A stretch of DNA of 64,000 nucleotides from Bacteroidales bacterium (GTDB lineage Bacteria; Bacteroidota; Bacteroidia; Bacteroidales; F082), in assembly GCA_019454985.1 (NCBI GenBank), contig JACFNF010000015.1:1-64000 (forward strand), written 5' to 3'. The position numbers and the translations under genes are program-made. The notes beneath the pieces are model-generated. The model did not search any database. It had not been told where the DNA came from and saw only the letters and a program-made list of their open reading frames with translations. Every line of letters begins with the position of its first letter. Position 1 is the stretch's first letter. Positions 26,993 to 35,916 of the stretch are shown here, in pieces.

Positions 26993-27475
26993 ATGGATGA
27001 GTCGAAAGTTTTGAAGATTGTTCACGTCATTTATTCGCTCAAAGATGCCCGTACAGGCCGTGTACTGAAACATCCGCAGCAACAGCCTGAGGAGTTTATT
27101 ATCGGACAAGGACTTATGCTTGACGACTTTGAGGCTCAGCTTGAGAAACTGAATGCCGGCGACAAATTCAACTTCGTGGTGGAAGCCGAACGAGCCTATG
27201 GCCCCATTGACCCTCATGCTATCTTCGATATGCCGCTTTCAACCTTTGCAGAGGAAGATGGACATATTAACCCGGAAGTCGTGCAGGTGGGCCACGTTTT
27301 CCCCATGGCCGACCGTGATGGAAACCGGCATTACGGAAAGATTATCCGAAAAATGGCTGATAGTGTAACCCTTGATTTCAACCATCCGCTCGCCGGAAAA
27401 GATTTACTTTTCGAAGGCGAAATCCTGATGATGCGAAATGCAAATGCTGATGATATTCAGCGATTTAATCAATAA
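26993..27475 (+). CDS. FKBP-type peptidyl-prolyl isomerase, SlyD-like
   Basis: Folding helper of 160 residues with no signal peptide, probably cytoplasmic. Seen: IVHVIYSLKDARTG, EFIIGQGLMLDDFEAQLEKLNAGDKF, AERAYGPIDPHAIFDMPLSTF, and NHPLAGKDLLFEGEI, the split FKBP domain with an inserted flap as in SlyD. The His/Cys-rich metal-binding tail of E. coli SlyD is absent. A weak -7-like TAAATCTG lies at 26965-26972. It leads into a heme protein and ccoI, so a role in respiratory assembly is possible but inferred only from position. Confidence 0.9.
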   Translation: MDESKVLKIVHVIYSLKDARTGRVLKHPQQQPEEFIIGQGLMLDDFEAQLEKLNAGDKFNFVVEAERAYGPIDPHAIFDMPLSTFAEEDGHINPEVVQVGHVFPMADRDGNRHYGKIIRKMADSVTLDFNHPLAGKDLLFEGEILMMRNANADDIQRFNQ

Positions 27476-27487
27476 AACCAAGAGATT

Positions 27488-28096
27488 ATGAAAAAAAACT
27501 TTTTTCTGTCCGGCCTTCTGATCATATTCGTGAGCCTGACTTTTAGTGCATTCAGGGCACCGTTTTTCGCCTTGAACAACAGCAATTTGCCTGTTGCCGG
27601 CGACAGCCTGAATCAGGATCTTCACCAGATTGGTCAATCCATTGTCAAAGAGGGATTTCAGGTTCTTGGCAGCCAGCTCAGGCAAGCCATTGAAAAAGGA
27701 GGGGTGCCTTATGCGCTTAACTTTTGTAATGTTAAAGCTTTGCCACTGACCGACTCGGTGGCACGAAAGCATCATATTCACCTGAAACGGGTGTCGGACA
27801 AAAACCGAAACCCCGAAAATGCGGCAAACGAACAGGAGCTGTTAGTGATGGAACTTATGCGTAAGGCTGGTACAGGTAAAAAGATGGAGATGACCCTGTA
27901 TGACGAAAATGGGACGGCCACTTATTATGCCCCAATCATACTTGGCGTACCCTGCCTGCAATGTCACGGAACTCCGGGCTCCAATATCACCGACGAAAAC
28001 ATGGGAATCATTAAGAAACTCTACCCCGATGACAAAGCCACCGGATATAATCAGGGCGAGCTCAGAGGATTGTGGGTGGTACGTTTTGAAAAATAG
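27488..28096 (+). CDS. Exported single-heme protein, DUF3365/Tll0287-like
   Basis: Periplasmic protein of 202 residues with a signal peptide (about 1-22). Seen: ALNFCNVKALPLTDSVAR, LKRVSDKNRNPENAANEQE, and one heme motif CLQCH at 156-160 followed by a conserved end GYNQGELRGLWVV; this pattern fits the DUF3365 family related to the c-type heme protein Tll0287. The non-heme Cys80 lies in a conserved FCN context. It is 12 nt after the prolyl isomerase and 3 nt before ccoI. A redox or heme-sensing role next to cbb3 genes is plausible but unproven. Confidence 0.85.
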   Translation: MKKNFFLSGLLIIFVSLTFSAFRAPFFALNNSNLPVAGDSLNQDLHQIGQSIVKEGFQVLGSQLRQAIEKGGVPYALNFCNVKALPLTDSVARKHHIHLKRVSDKNRNPENAANEQELLVMELMRKAGTGKKMEMTLYDENGTATYYAPIILGVPCLQCHGTPGSNITDENMGIIKKLYPDDKATGYNQGELRGLWVVRFEK

Positions 28097-28099
28097 GAA

Positions 28100-30499
28100 A
28101 TGGGAAAACCCTGTGTGCATTGTGGAACGGATTGCGGAAAAAACCCGGTGGTGTGGGATGAAAAAGAATTCTGCTGCCACGGCTGCAAGACGGTTTATCA
28201 GATTTTAAACGAAAATCGTTTAGGAGCCTATTATGAGATTCAACCCATGTCGGGTATTCGTATCGAAACTGGACAGCCCCTTAGAAAATTTGCTTTTCTC
28301 GATTTAGACGAAATCAAAGATAAATTAGCCGACTTCAGGGATGGCAATACGGTGCGTGTTCGCTTTTTTATCCCTGCCATCCACTGCGCTTCGTGTATTT
28401 GGCTGCTAGAACATTTAGATACGCTGCATCCCGGCATTAGCCATTCAACGGTCAACTTTCCGCAGAAAGAAGTTGCAGTCACTTTCCGCGATGATCAAAT
28501 CAGCATGAGGCAACTGGCTGAACTATTGGCTTCCATCCACTATGTGCCCGAAATCACCTTAGAACATCTCGACCGGAAAAAAATCCGAAAAGCGGATAAA
28601 TCACTGATGCTCAAGATCGGAGTCGCTTCGTTCAGTTTTATGAACATCATGATGTACAGCTTTCCGGAATACCTGCCCGGAGGCGACCTTTTGGAGCAAA
28701 AGTTTAAACATCTTTTTGGTTGGCTGAGTTTTATCCTTATCCTACCGGTTGTTTTCTATAGCGCTTCCGATTATTATGTTTCAGCATTTAAAGGACTGAA
28801 ACATAAGATCATAAGTATTGATTTGCCGATTTCGATCGGCATCTTTGCGCTGTTTTTTTATAGCAGTACTGTTGTTTTTTCGGGTCAGGGTATTGGCTAT
28901 ATGGACTCTTTGGCCGGTTTGTTGTTTTTTCTGCTTATCGGCAAGTGGTATCAGGGAAAAACTTACGAAGCCCTGTCGTTTGAGCGAGATTATCGTTCGT
29001 ATTTCCCCGTTGCCGTTACCCGCCTGAGTGATCAATGCGAAACCATTGTCCCTATCCGTGAACTCAAAAAGGGCGATAGAATCCTGATTCGAAATCAGGA
29101 ACTCGTCCCTGCCGATGCTGTTTTGGTGAAAGGATACGGCAGCATTGATTATTCATTTGTGACCGGCGAAGCCTTGCCGGTTGCTAAAAATCAGGGCGAT
29201 TTCATCTATGCCGGCGGACGACAGGTGGGCAGCAGCATCGAGCTTCAGGTGGAGAAAGCCGTTGAACAAAGTTACCTCACACAGCTTTGGAATCAGGGTG
29301 GAACAAAAAAAGATAAGCTGAGCCTGAACAATCATATCAACTTCGTGAGTCAGTATTTCACGGCTGCTGTGTTGCTGATTGCGGTGGTTGCCTCTGCATA
29401 CTGGGCAACAGTGCAATTATCAGTAGCAATTTATGTGTTTGCTTCGGTACTCATCATCGCCTGTCCGTGTGCTCTGGCGCTCACCGTGCCCTTCACTTTC
29501 GGCAGCACGATGCGGGCTTTTGGCAGAAGAGGATTTTATATTCGAAACAGCGATGTGGTGGAGAAGTTATATCGCATTACAACCGTGGTTTTTGACAAAA
29601 CCGGCACTATCACCCTCAATCGCAAAATGGATGTTGATTTTATTGGTGACAGCCTAGGTATCGAAGAAATAACGCTGATTGCCAATGTTGTACGGCACTC
29701 GAGCCATCCACTAAGTGTGGCATTGAAAGAGTTTTTGCCGCACGCTTCTGAGCTGATGCCTGAGCGTTACGAAGAACTTCCCGGCCTTGGTCAAACAGCC
29801 ATCGTGAACGGTAAGCGCATCAATGTGGGTTCGGAAATGTTCGTCACCGGGCAGCACACCTCAACGACAATGAACGAAAGCAGGGTTTATGTGAGTGTTG
29901 ATGGGCGGCAGGCTGGCTATTTCACCTTTTCGAACAGCTATCGGCAGGGCTTGCCTACTTTAATTGAGGGCTTGAAAAAGCGTTATTCGCTTCACCTGAT
30001 TTCGGGCGACAATGATGGGGAAGAAAAGAAGATGCGGGCGATTTTTGGCGATGAAGCCAGCTTGCATTTTAACCAAAGCCCTGCCGATAAGAAGCAATAT
30101 ATCCTCCGACTGAAAGAAAAGGGAGAGAACGTATTGATGATTGGCGACGGATTGAACGATGCCGGCGCACTGGCCGAAAGCAATACCGGAATCAGCGTAG
30201 CCGAAGATGTATTCAGTTTCTCGCCTGCCTGCGATGCCATCCTCGAAGCGGCAAGTTTCGACAAGTTAGAAAAACTGATTAGCTTCTCACGCACCAGCTT
30301 CAAAGTTGTCCGAAGGAGCTTTATTATCTCGCTTATCTACAATGTTATAGGCTTATCATTTGCGGTGAGCGGAAAGCTTTCGCCACTCATCGCAGCTATC
30401 CTGATGCCACTCAGTTCGATTTCAATCGTCGCTTTTGCCACCCTCAGCATCGGTTGGTTTGCTTCGCGACAACTAAAAAAAGATGAATCGGTCAGGTAA
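28100..30499 (+). CDS. ccoI: Copper-translocating P-type ATPase for cbb3 assembly
   Basis: P1B ATPase exporting copper for the CuB site of the oxidase; inner membrane. Seen in 799 residues: an N-terminal Cys-rich metal-binding segment (CVHCGTDC, FCCHGCK), an HMA-like domain with IHCASCIWLL near 94-103, the membrane CPC motif in IIACPCALAL near 455, phosphorylation motif DKTGT near 498, and GDGLNDAGAL near 681. The N-terminal Cys-rich segment and gene context distinguish CcoI/FixI from general CopA pumps. It may share a transcript with the two genes before it. Confidence 0.94.
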   Translation: MGKPCVHCGTDCGKNPVVWDEKEFCCHGCKTVYQILNENRLGAYYEIQPMSGIRIETGQPLRKFAFLDLDEIKDKLADFRDGNTVRVRFFIPAIHCASCIWLLEHLDTLHPGISHSTVNFPQKEVAVTFRDDQISMRQLAELLASIHYVPEITLEHLDRKKIRKADKSLMLKIGVASFSFMNIMMYSFPEYLPGGDLLEQKFKHLFGWLSFILILPVVFYSASDYYVSAFKGLKHKIISIDLPISIGIFALFFYSSTVVFSGQGIGYMDSLAGLLFFLLIGKWYQGKTYEALSFERDYRSYFPVAVTRLSDQCETIVPIRELKKGDRILIRNQELVPADAVLVKGYGSIDYSFVTGEALPVAKNQGDFIYAGGRQVGSSIELQVEKAVEQSYLTQLWNQGGTKKDKLSLNNHINFVSQYFTAAVLLIAVVASAYWATVQLSVAIYVFASVLIIACPCALALTVPFTFGSTMRAFGRRGFYIRNSDVVEKLYRITTVVFDKTGTITLNRKMDVDFIGDSLGIEEITLIANVVRHSSHPLSVALKEFLPHASELMPERYEELPGLGQTAIVNGKRINVGSEMFVTGQHTSTTMNESRVYVSVDGRQAGYFTFSNSYRQGLPTLIEGLKKRYSLHLISGDNDGEEKKMRAIFGDEASLHFNQSPADKKQYILRLKEKGENVLMIGDGLNDAGALAESNTGISVAEDVFSFSPACDAILEAASFDKLEKLISFSRTSFKVVRRSFIISLIYNVIGLSFAVSGKLSPLIAAILMPLSSISIVAFATLSIGWFASRQLKKDESVR

Positions 30500-30566
30500 A
30501 GGTATGTAGTTTATCACAACATATCAGAAAAAAAGGATCCGTGATGCCATGTGAGAATACAATTTC

Positions 30567-30598
30567 TTGAATGTTTTAACAGGAAGTTGTTATTTTTG
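30567..30598 (+). promoter_or_regulatory. Promoter of the cco (cbb3 oxidase) operon
   Basis: TTG at 30567-30569, a 21-nt spacer, TATTTTTG at 30591-30598. The leader to ccoS is about 145 nt. I looked for an FNR-like TTGAT-N4-ATCAA site between 30500 and 30747 and saw none. Confidence 0.7.
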
Positions 30599-30747
30599 AT
30601 GCGCTAAAAACAATTAGACGAAAGGATGAAGAGCTCATAAACAGGGGATGGATCTGACAAAGATGAAAAAGAATTTGCCGGATACTGCCACGTGGAGAAA
30701 AGTCTTCAAAAAAAGAATTAAAAACTTGAACAACAAACTATTGGTCA

Positions 30748-30936
30748 ATGGAAGCTATTCTCTTCCTGATTATCATCGGGGTTATCGTTGCCGGCGGCTT
30801 TCTGGTTGCCTTCATCTGGGCCGTACGCAGCGGGCAATATGACGATGATTATTCTCCCTCGGTAAGAATGTTGTTCGATAATAAAATCCGATCGAAAGAC
30901 GAAAACGAAATTTCCGAATCAAACAACAATAATTAA
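30748..30936 (+). CDS. ccoS: cbb3 oxidase maturation protein CcoS
   Basis: Small membrane protein needed for heme and copper insertion into cbb3 oxidase in other bacteria. Seen in 62 residues: one membrane helix (about 4-26), WAVRSGQYDDDYSPSVRML, the CcoS signature, and a polar Asn-rich tail. It is 12 nt before ccoNO. Confidence 0.93.
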   Translation: MEAILFLIIIGVIVAGGFLVAFIWAVRSGQYDDDYSPSVRMLFDNKIRSKDENEISESNNNN

Positions 30937-30948
30937 AACCTTCAACTT

Positions 30949-33063
30949 ATGGAGTTACAGAAGTTTACTTACGACAACAGGTTGTCCAAAATGTTTCTGC
31001 AAGCCACTTTTTTCTGGGGAATTGTAGGAACGCTTGTTGGGCTGACCATCGCCTTTGAGCTGATTTTTCCGCATATGTCGGCGGGCATTTCGTGGCTCTC
31101 GTTTGGTCGTTTACGTCCGTTGCACACCAATGCTGTGGTTTTTGCCTTTGTGGGCAACGGCATGTTTACCGGGATGTATTATTCCACACCGCGCCTACTC
31201 AAAACACCGATGTACAGTGAACTGCTTGGCCGCATCCACTTTTGGGGCTGGCAGCTTATCATCTTGGCGGCAGCCATCACCCTGCCTTTGGGTTACACCG
31301 TGAGCAAAGAATATGCCGAGCTCGAATGGCCTATTGACATTGCCATTGCCATTGTTTGGGTGATTTTTGGTATCAACCTCATCATGACAATGGTCAAACG
31401 TCGCACCCAGCATATTTACGTGGCCATCTGGTTCTACATTGCTACGTTCGTAACGGTTGCTGTGCTGCATATCGTCAACTCCATCAATATTCCGGTTTCA
31501 TTTCTCAAAAGTTATCCGGTCTATGCAGGTGTTCAGGATGCGTTGGTGCAGTGGTGGTATGGCCACAATGCCGTAGCATTTTTTCTGACAACGCCTTATC
31601 TTGGCCTGATGTATTATTTTATTCCAAAAGCGGCCAACCGACCGGTGTATTCCTATAAACTTTCCATCATCCATTTCTGGGCACTGATTTTCCTTTATAT
31701 CTGGGCTGGCCCTCACCATCTGCTTTATTCGGCACTGCCCGATTGGGCTCAGGCTTTAGGCACTGCTTTCTCGGTGATGCTCATTGCGCCTTCGTGGGGA
31801 GGAATGATCAACGGCCTGCTCACCCTTCGCGGCGCCTGGGACAAAGTGCGCGAAAGCCCTGTCCTGAAGATGTTTGTGGTTGCGGTGACTGCCTACGGAA
31901 TGTCAACCTTCGAAGGTCCGCTGCTCTCACTGAAGAGCGTGAATGCCATCAGCCATTTCACCGACTGGACGATTGCTCACGTTCATATTGGCGCCCTTGG
32001 TTGGAACGGTATGCTCACTTTTGGGATGATCTACTGGCTCGTGCCACGACTGTTTAATACACAGCTTTACAGCAAGAAGATGGCCAATGCGCATTTCTGG
32101 CTTGCTACTTCAGGGATGTTGTTCTTTGCCGTGCCCCTTTATTTTGCTGCCTTCACCCAAAGCCTGATGTGGAAAGAGTTCACAGCCGACGGATTTCTCA
32201 AATATCCTAACTTTATTGAAACTGTCGTACAAATCCTGCCGATGTATTACCTCCGTGCTACCGGCGGCACACTCTATGTAACCGGTATTATCCTGCTGAT
32301 AATCAATGTACTGAAGACAATGAAAATGGGAACCTTTGTCAAAACCGAAGATGATCAGGCACCGGCTCTGAAACTACACAAAGACACCGGACACCGTTTT
32401 ATCGAAAGCAAACCGGTACTCTTTACTACCATTGCGTTGGTTGTAATCCTTATCGGCGGTATTGTTGAGTTTGTCCCTATGTTTATGGTCAAAAGCAATG
32501 TTCCTACGATTGCCGCCGTGCAGCCTTATACGCCACTCGAGCTCGAAGGTCGTGATATTTATGTGCGAGAGGGATGTTATCTGTGTCATAGCCAAATGGT
32601 TAGACCTTTCAGGTCGGAAGTGGAGCGTTATGGAGATTATTCCAAAGCCGGCGAGGCTGTTTATGACCATCCGTTCCAGTTTGGATCGAAACGTACCGGA
32701 CCCGATCTGGCACGCGAGGGTGTGAAATCCGGGAAAAATTATAAACCGGATTCGTGGCACTACAATCACTTCTTCAACCCGCAGAAGATGGTGGCACAAT
32801 CCATCATGCCGCCATATCCGTGGATTATCAACAACAGCCTGAATACCAGCCTAACAGCGAAAAAAATCAGGGTCATGCAAACCCTTGGCGTTCCCTATCC
32901 GGAAGGCTATGCCGAAAAAGCTGTGGACGACCTGAAGAAACAGGCAGCCACTATTGCCCAAGGTTTACGCGATGGCGGGATTGATGTGAGCGACGATAAA
33001 GAAGTGATCGCCCTGATAGCCTATATCCAACGCTTAGGTACTGATATTTACAAGGATAAATAA
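30949..33063 (+). CDS. ccoNO: Fused cbb3 cytochrome c oxidase subunits I and II (CcoN-CcoO)
   Basis: Catalytic proton-pumping oxidase core with the low-spin heme, heme b3 and CuB (CcoN part), fused to the monoheme CcoO. Seen in 704 residues: CcoN at about 1-480 with RPLHTNAVVFAFVGNG, QWWYGHNAVAFFLT, WAGPHHLLYSALPDW and IAHVHIGALGWNG carrying the His ligands; then a membrane helix and the CcoO heme site CYLCHSQMVRPF with CXXCH at 543-547. The fused form is common in Bacteroidota, whereas the subunits are separate in Proteobacteria. Followed after 13 nt by ccoQ. Confidence 0.95.
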   Translation: MELQKFTYDNRLSKMFLQATFFWGIVGTLVGLTIAFELIFPHMSAGISWLSFGRLRPLHTNAVVFAFVGNGMFTGMYYSTPRLLKTPMYSELLGRIHFWGWQLIILAAAITLPLGYTVSKEYAELEWPIDIAIAIVWVIFGINLIMTMVKRRTQHIYVAIWFYIATFVTVAVLHIVNSINIPVSFLKSYPVYAGVQDALVQWWYGHNAVAFFLTTPYLGLMYYFIPKAANRPVYSYKLSIIHFWALIFLYIWAGPHHLLYSALPDWAQALGTAFSVMLIAPSWGGMINGLLTLRGAWDKVRESPVLKMFVVAVTAYGMSTFEGPLLSLKSVNAISHFTDWTIAHVHIGALGWNGMLTFGMIYWLVPRLFNTQLYSKKMANAHFWLATSGMLFFAVPLYFAAFTQSLMWKEFTADGFLKYPNFIETVVQILPMYYLRATGGTLYVTGIILLIINVLKTMKMGTFVKTEDDQAPALKLHKDTGHRFIESKPVLFTTIALVVILIGGIVEFVPMFMVKSNVPTIAAVQPYTPLELEGRDIYVREGCYLCHSQMVRPFRSEVERYGDYSKAGEAVYDHPFQFGSKRTGPDLAREGVKSGKNYKPDSWHYNHFFNPQKMVAQSIMPPYPWIINNSLNTSLTAKKIRVMQTLGVPYPEGYAEKAVDDLKKQAATIAQGLRDGGIDVSDDKEVIALIAYIQRLGTDIYKDK

Positions 33064-33076
33064 CAGACAAAACCAT

Positions 33077-33283
33077 ATGAAGATCGTAACCAATACCTTG
33101 GAAAACATTGCCGGCGTAGGCATCTATCCCGTGATCGGATTGCTGCTCTTTTTCACTCTCTTCGTTGTGTTGATCATCTTTGTGATGAAGCTGAGCAAAC
33201 GTGATGTTGAGGAGTATGGCCGGCTTCCTTTGAGCGATGGTGACGAGATGAGCGAAAACAAAGATGATTCATTAAATCTGTAA
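33077..33283 (+). CDS. ccoQ: CcoQ-like small cbb3 oxidase subunit
   Basis: 68 residues: one membrane helix (about 17-38), then KLSKRDVEEYGRLPL and an acidic tail. The position between ccoNO and ccoP and the single-helix layout fit CcoQ, which stabilises the oxidase elsewhere. Sequence similarity in this family is weak, so the call rests partly on context. Confidence 0.8.
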   Translation: MKIVTNTLENIAGVGIYPVIGLLLFFTLFVVLIIFVMKLSKRDVEEYGRLPLSDGDEMSENKDDSLNL

Positions 33284-33294
33284 TAATAAAGGAT

Positions 33295-33903
33295 ATGACT
33301 ACCGAAAATAATAACATAACAAAGCGCGAAAACGATTACGAACAAGAGACACTGAACAACGAGCGTCTGCTGTCAGAACATGAATATGATGGTATCCGCG
33401 AACTTGACAACGATATGCCGTTCTGGCTCAAATGGTTGTTCATCCTCTCCATCGCCTTCGCTTTCATCTATTTAATCAGATTATGGGTGTTCAGATCCGA
33501 CGATCTGTATCAATTGAAAGAGTATCAGGCCGAAGTTGCTGCTGCCAATACCAACCCCGCTGCTGCCGCGCGTTCCGAAGCCTTTGAACTTGTGTTGTTA
33601 CAGGACGAAGGCTCGCTGGCACAAGGCAAGGAAATTTGGACGAAAACATGCGCTGTCTGTCATTTGGCCGATGGCGGCGGCCTTGTCGGGCCTAACATGA
33701 CCGACAATTACTGGCTGCATGGCAATACACTCGAGGATATCTACGGAGTGATTGAAAATGGTGTGATTGACAAAGGGATGCTCTCCTATAAAGATCAGTA
33801 TTCGCCCAAACAGCGTTTGGAAGTTGCCAGCTACATCCTGGTCAAACTGCATGGTTCTACGCCGGCTAAAGCCAAAGAACCTCAGGGTGAATTGTACGAA
33901 TGA
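33295..33903 (+). CDS. ccoP: cbb3 oxidase cytochrome c subunit CcoP, single heme
   Basis: Delivers electrons to the oxidase core. Seen in 202 residues: a polar N-terminus with LLSEHEYDGIRELDNDMPFWLKW (the CcoP N-terminal signature at about 25-47), one membrane helix (about 44-65), and one cytochrome domain with CAVCH at 119-123 and a probable axial Met in KGMLSYKD. Classical CcoP is diheme, so this one lacks a cytochrome domain. It ends 45 nt before a perfect 16-bp hairpin. Confidence 0.92.
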   Translation: MTTENNNITKRENDYEQETLNNERLLSEHEYDGIRELDNDMPFWLKWLFILSIAFAFIYLIRLWVFRSDDLYQLKEYQAEVAAANTNPAAAARSEAFELVLLQDEGSLAQGKEIWTKTCAVCHLADGGGLVGPNMTDNYWLHGNTLEDIYGVIENGVIDKGMLSYKDQYSPKQRLEVASYILVKLHGSTPAKAKEPQGELYE

Positions 33904-33948
33904 AAGAAACATAGCTATAGGCTGATTCCGGTTTAACCGGATTTTCTC

Positions 33949-33987
33949 AGGCATACCGTGTTTTAAGGAAAACACGGTATGCCTTTT
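33949..33987 (+). terminator. Strong hairpin terminator between ccoP and ccoG
   Basis: A perfect 16-bp stem (33949-33964 with 33969-33984), a 4-nt loop and TTTT after. No promoter of the usual type is seen between it and ccoG, so it may only partly stop transcription. Confidence 0.75.
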
Positions 33988-34011
33988 ACCCAAAACCAGT
34001 AAAACAAAATC

Positions 34012-35445
34012 ATGGAAAACGAGAATGGAAAAACGGTGAAAAAAAATACCGGTTCTTTTCGCGACAAAATATCCACCGTTGACGAACAAGGAAAACGAGC
34101 GTGGATTTATCCCAAAAAGCCAAAAGGAAGACGTTACAACCAGCGAAAAGTGGTTGCCGGCTTTCTGTTGACCTTGCTTTTTGTCTTGCCTTGGATACGT
34201 TATGAAGGTGAGCCTTTTATGTTGTTCAACATATTCCAGCGGAAGTTTATCTTTTTCGGACAGCCTTTCTGGCCTCAGGATTTTCACCTGGTAGTGGTAG
34301 GTATCATCACTTTCATCGTTTTTGTCATTCTTTTTACCGTCATTTTTGGACGACTTTTCTGTGGTTGGGCCTGCCCCCAAACACTGTTCATGGAGTTTTT
34401 ATTTCGTCAGGTAGAGTATCTCGTCGAAGGCGATGCCCAACAGCAAAAACGCCTCAATCGTCAAGTCTGGGATTTTGATAAAATTTGGCGTAAACTATTG
34501 AAATACACCCTTTTCTTTCTGATTTCGTTTGCCATAGCAGCTACTTTTTTTGCTTATATCGTTGGCACCGACAGGGTGATGCAGATTGTTGCCGGCGGCC
34601 CGTTGATCCATCCCAAAGGATTTATTGCTCTTATGGCCTTCACCGGAATCATTTATTTCATCTATGCCTATTTCCGCGAACAGGTTTGTTTGATTGTTTG
34701 CCCCTATGGCCGATTGCAAGGAGTTTTGCTCGACAATAAATCGGTGGTGGTCGCCTATGATTACAAGAGGGGTGAGCCTCGCGGGAAGCAAAACAAACCG
34801 GGGGATGGGACTGCCGAATCACAACGGGGAGATTGCATTGATTGTAACAATTGCGTGGTCGTTTGTCCAACAGGTATTGATATCCGAAACGGCACCCAGT
34901 TGGAATGTATCAATTGCACAGCTTGTATGGACGCCTGCGATGCGGTGATGCTGCGGGTCAAGAAACCCAAAGGACTCATTCGTTACAGTTCCGAAACTGC
35001 CATTGCCGAAGGTAAAGGAAACATCTTCAATGCGCGGGCGATGGCTTATTCTGCTTTCCTGACATTATTGCTGATTTTGCTTGTAAGCCTTTTCAGTTTA
35101 CGCACAGAGGTAGAAGCCACGATTCTGCGCGTGCCAGGCACCATGTTCCAGGAATATGGTCCCGAAAGCTATTCCAACGTGTACAAAATTCAATTGGTCA
35201 ATAAAACCCGAAAAGATCTTCCGGTTGAGCTAAAGCTCGAAAACGGCGAGGGAAAAGTGCTTCTCATGGGCGAGCCGCTTGTGGTAGAAGGCAGTAAAGT
35301 TGTGGAATCCAACTTCCTGTTGGTCAAGCCGAAGACCTCACTCAGCTCGAGCAACACCCCCGTGGTGATTGGCGTGTATTCCGATGGCGAACAGATTGAA
35401 TCGTTCCGGACAACATTTATTGGCCCAAACAGTCTTGATAAATAA
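34012..35445 (+). CDS. ccoG: cbb3 oxidase accessory Fe-S protein CcoG (FixG/RdxA)
   Basis: Membrane-bound Fe-S protein; CcoG has been linked to copper reduction during cbb3 assembly. Seen in 477 residues: membrane helices at about 48-68 and 90-115, CGWACPQTLFMEF, further helices, a double 4Fe-4S motif (CIDCNNCVVVCP and CINCTACMDACD) near 280-315, a helix near 350, and a C-terminal Ig-like periplasmic domain. Start ATG at 34012. Confidence 0.94.
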   Translation: MENENGKTVKKNTGSFRDKISTVDEQGKRAWIYPKKPKGRRYNQRKVVAGFLLTLLFVLPWIRYEGEPFMLFNIFQRKFIFFGQPFWPQDFHLVVVGIITFIVFVILFTVIFGRLFCGWACPQTLFMEFLFRQVEYLVEGDAQQQKRLNRQVWDFDKIWRKLLKYTLFFLISFAIAATFFAYIVGTDRVMQIVAGGPLIHPKGFIALMAFTGIIYFIYAYFREQVCLIVCPYGRLQGVLLDNKSVVVAYDYKRGEPRGKQNKPGDGTAESQRGDCIDCNNCVVVCPTGIDIRNGTQLECINCTACMDACDAVMLRVKKPKGLIRYSSETAIAEGKGNIFNARAMAYSAFLTLLLILLVSLFSLRTEVEATILRVPGTMFQEYGPESYSNVYKIQLVNKTRKDLPVELKLENGEGKVLLMGEPLVVEGSKVVESNFLLVKPKTSLSSSNTPVVIGVYSDGEQIESFRTTFIGPNSLDK

Positions 35446-35472
35446 GAGATAAAAACTGGTCACATCTGCCTT

Positions 35473-35916
35473 ATGAAATGGAACTGGGGAACGAAACTCG
35501 TGCTGGCCATGGCCGCATTTATGAGTATGCTCATTATTTTTGCAGTGCTGATGATGAGAGAGGAGGTTCCGCTCGTAGAGAAAACATATTATCCTAAAGG
35601 ACAGGCATTTCAGGAAACAATCGAAAAACGAAACCGAGCTAAAGTCTTCAACGATAGCATCGTAGCAACGCAACATGGGCGGGAAATCATTCTTAGTTTT
35701 CCTAAGTCACTTCGTCAGGATGGTATTTCCGGAAATTTGCACCTTTACAATCGTATGACAGAAAATGGCGACAGATTCTTCACACTTCAGGCCGACGATC
35801 AAGGACAATTTGTTTTCCCGAAAGACAGCCTCAACGGACGTTATATTCTGAGAATTGATTGGCAATACGATAATATTGACTATTACACCGAAAAAAATAT
35901 GACCTTGCAACCATGA
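35473..35916 (+). CDS. ccoH: FixH/CcoH-like cbb3 assembly protein
   Basis: Single-span membrane protein of 147 residues: MKWNWGTKLVLAMAAFMSML helix, then KTYYPKGQAFQETIEKRNRA, and a beta-rich periplasmic domain ending in LNGRYILRIDWQYDNIDYYTE. The FixH family pattern and position after ccoG support the call. The stop overlaps the next gene (ATGA). Confidence 0.9.
   Translation: MKWNWGTKLVLAMAAFMSMLIIFAVLMMREEVPLVEKTYYPKGQAFQETIEKRNRAKVFNDSIVATQHGREIILSFPKSLRQDGISGNLHLYNRMTENGDRFFTLQADDQGQFVFPKDSLNGRYILRIDWQYDNIDYYTEKNMTLQP

Noticed and set aside
30648..30842. 64-codon ORF before and overlapping ccoS
   Set aside because: It overlaps ccoS in another frame and its second half has the Arg/Cys-rich look of a frame-shifted shadow.
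33598..34380. Minus-strand open frame of 260 codons across the ccoP-ccoG junction
   Set aside because: It runs through the terminator hairpin and opposite two clear genes; composition is not protein-like.
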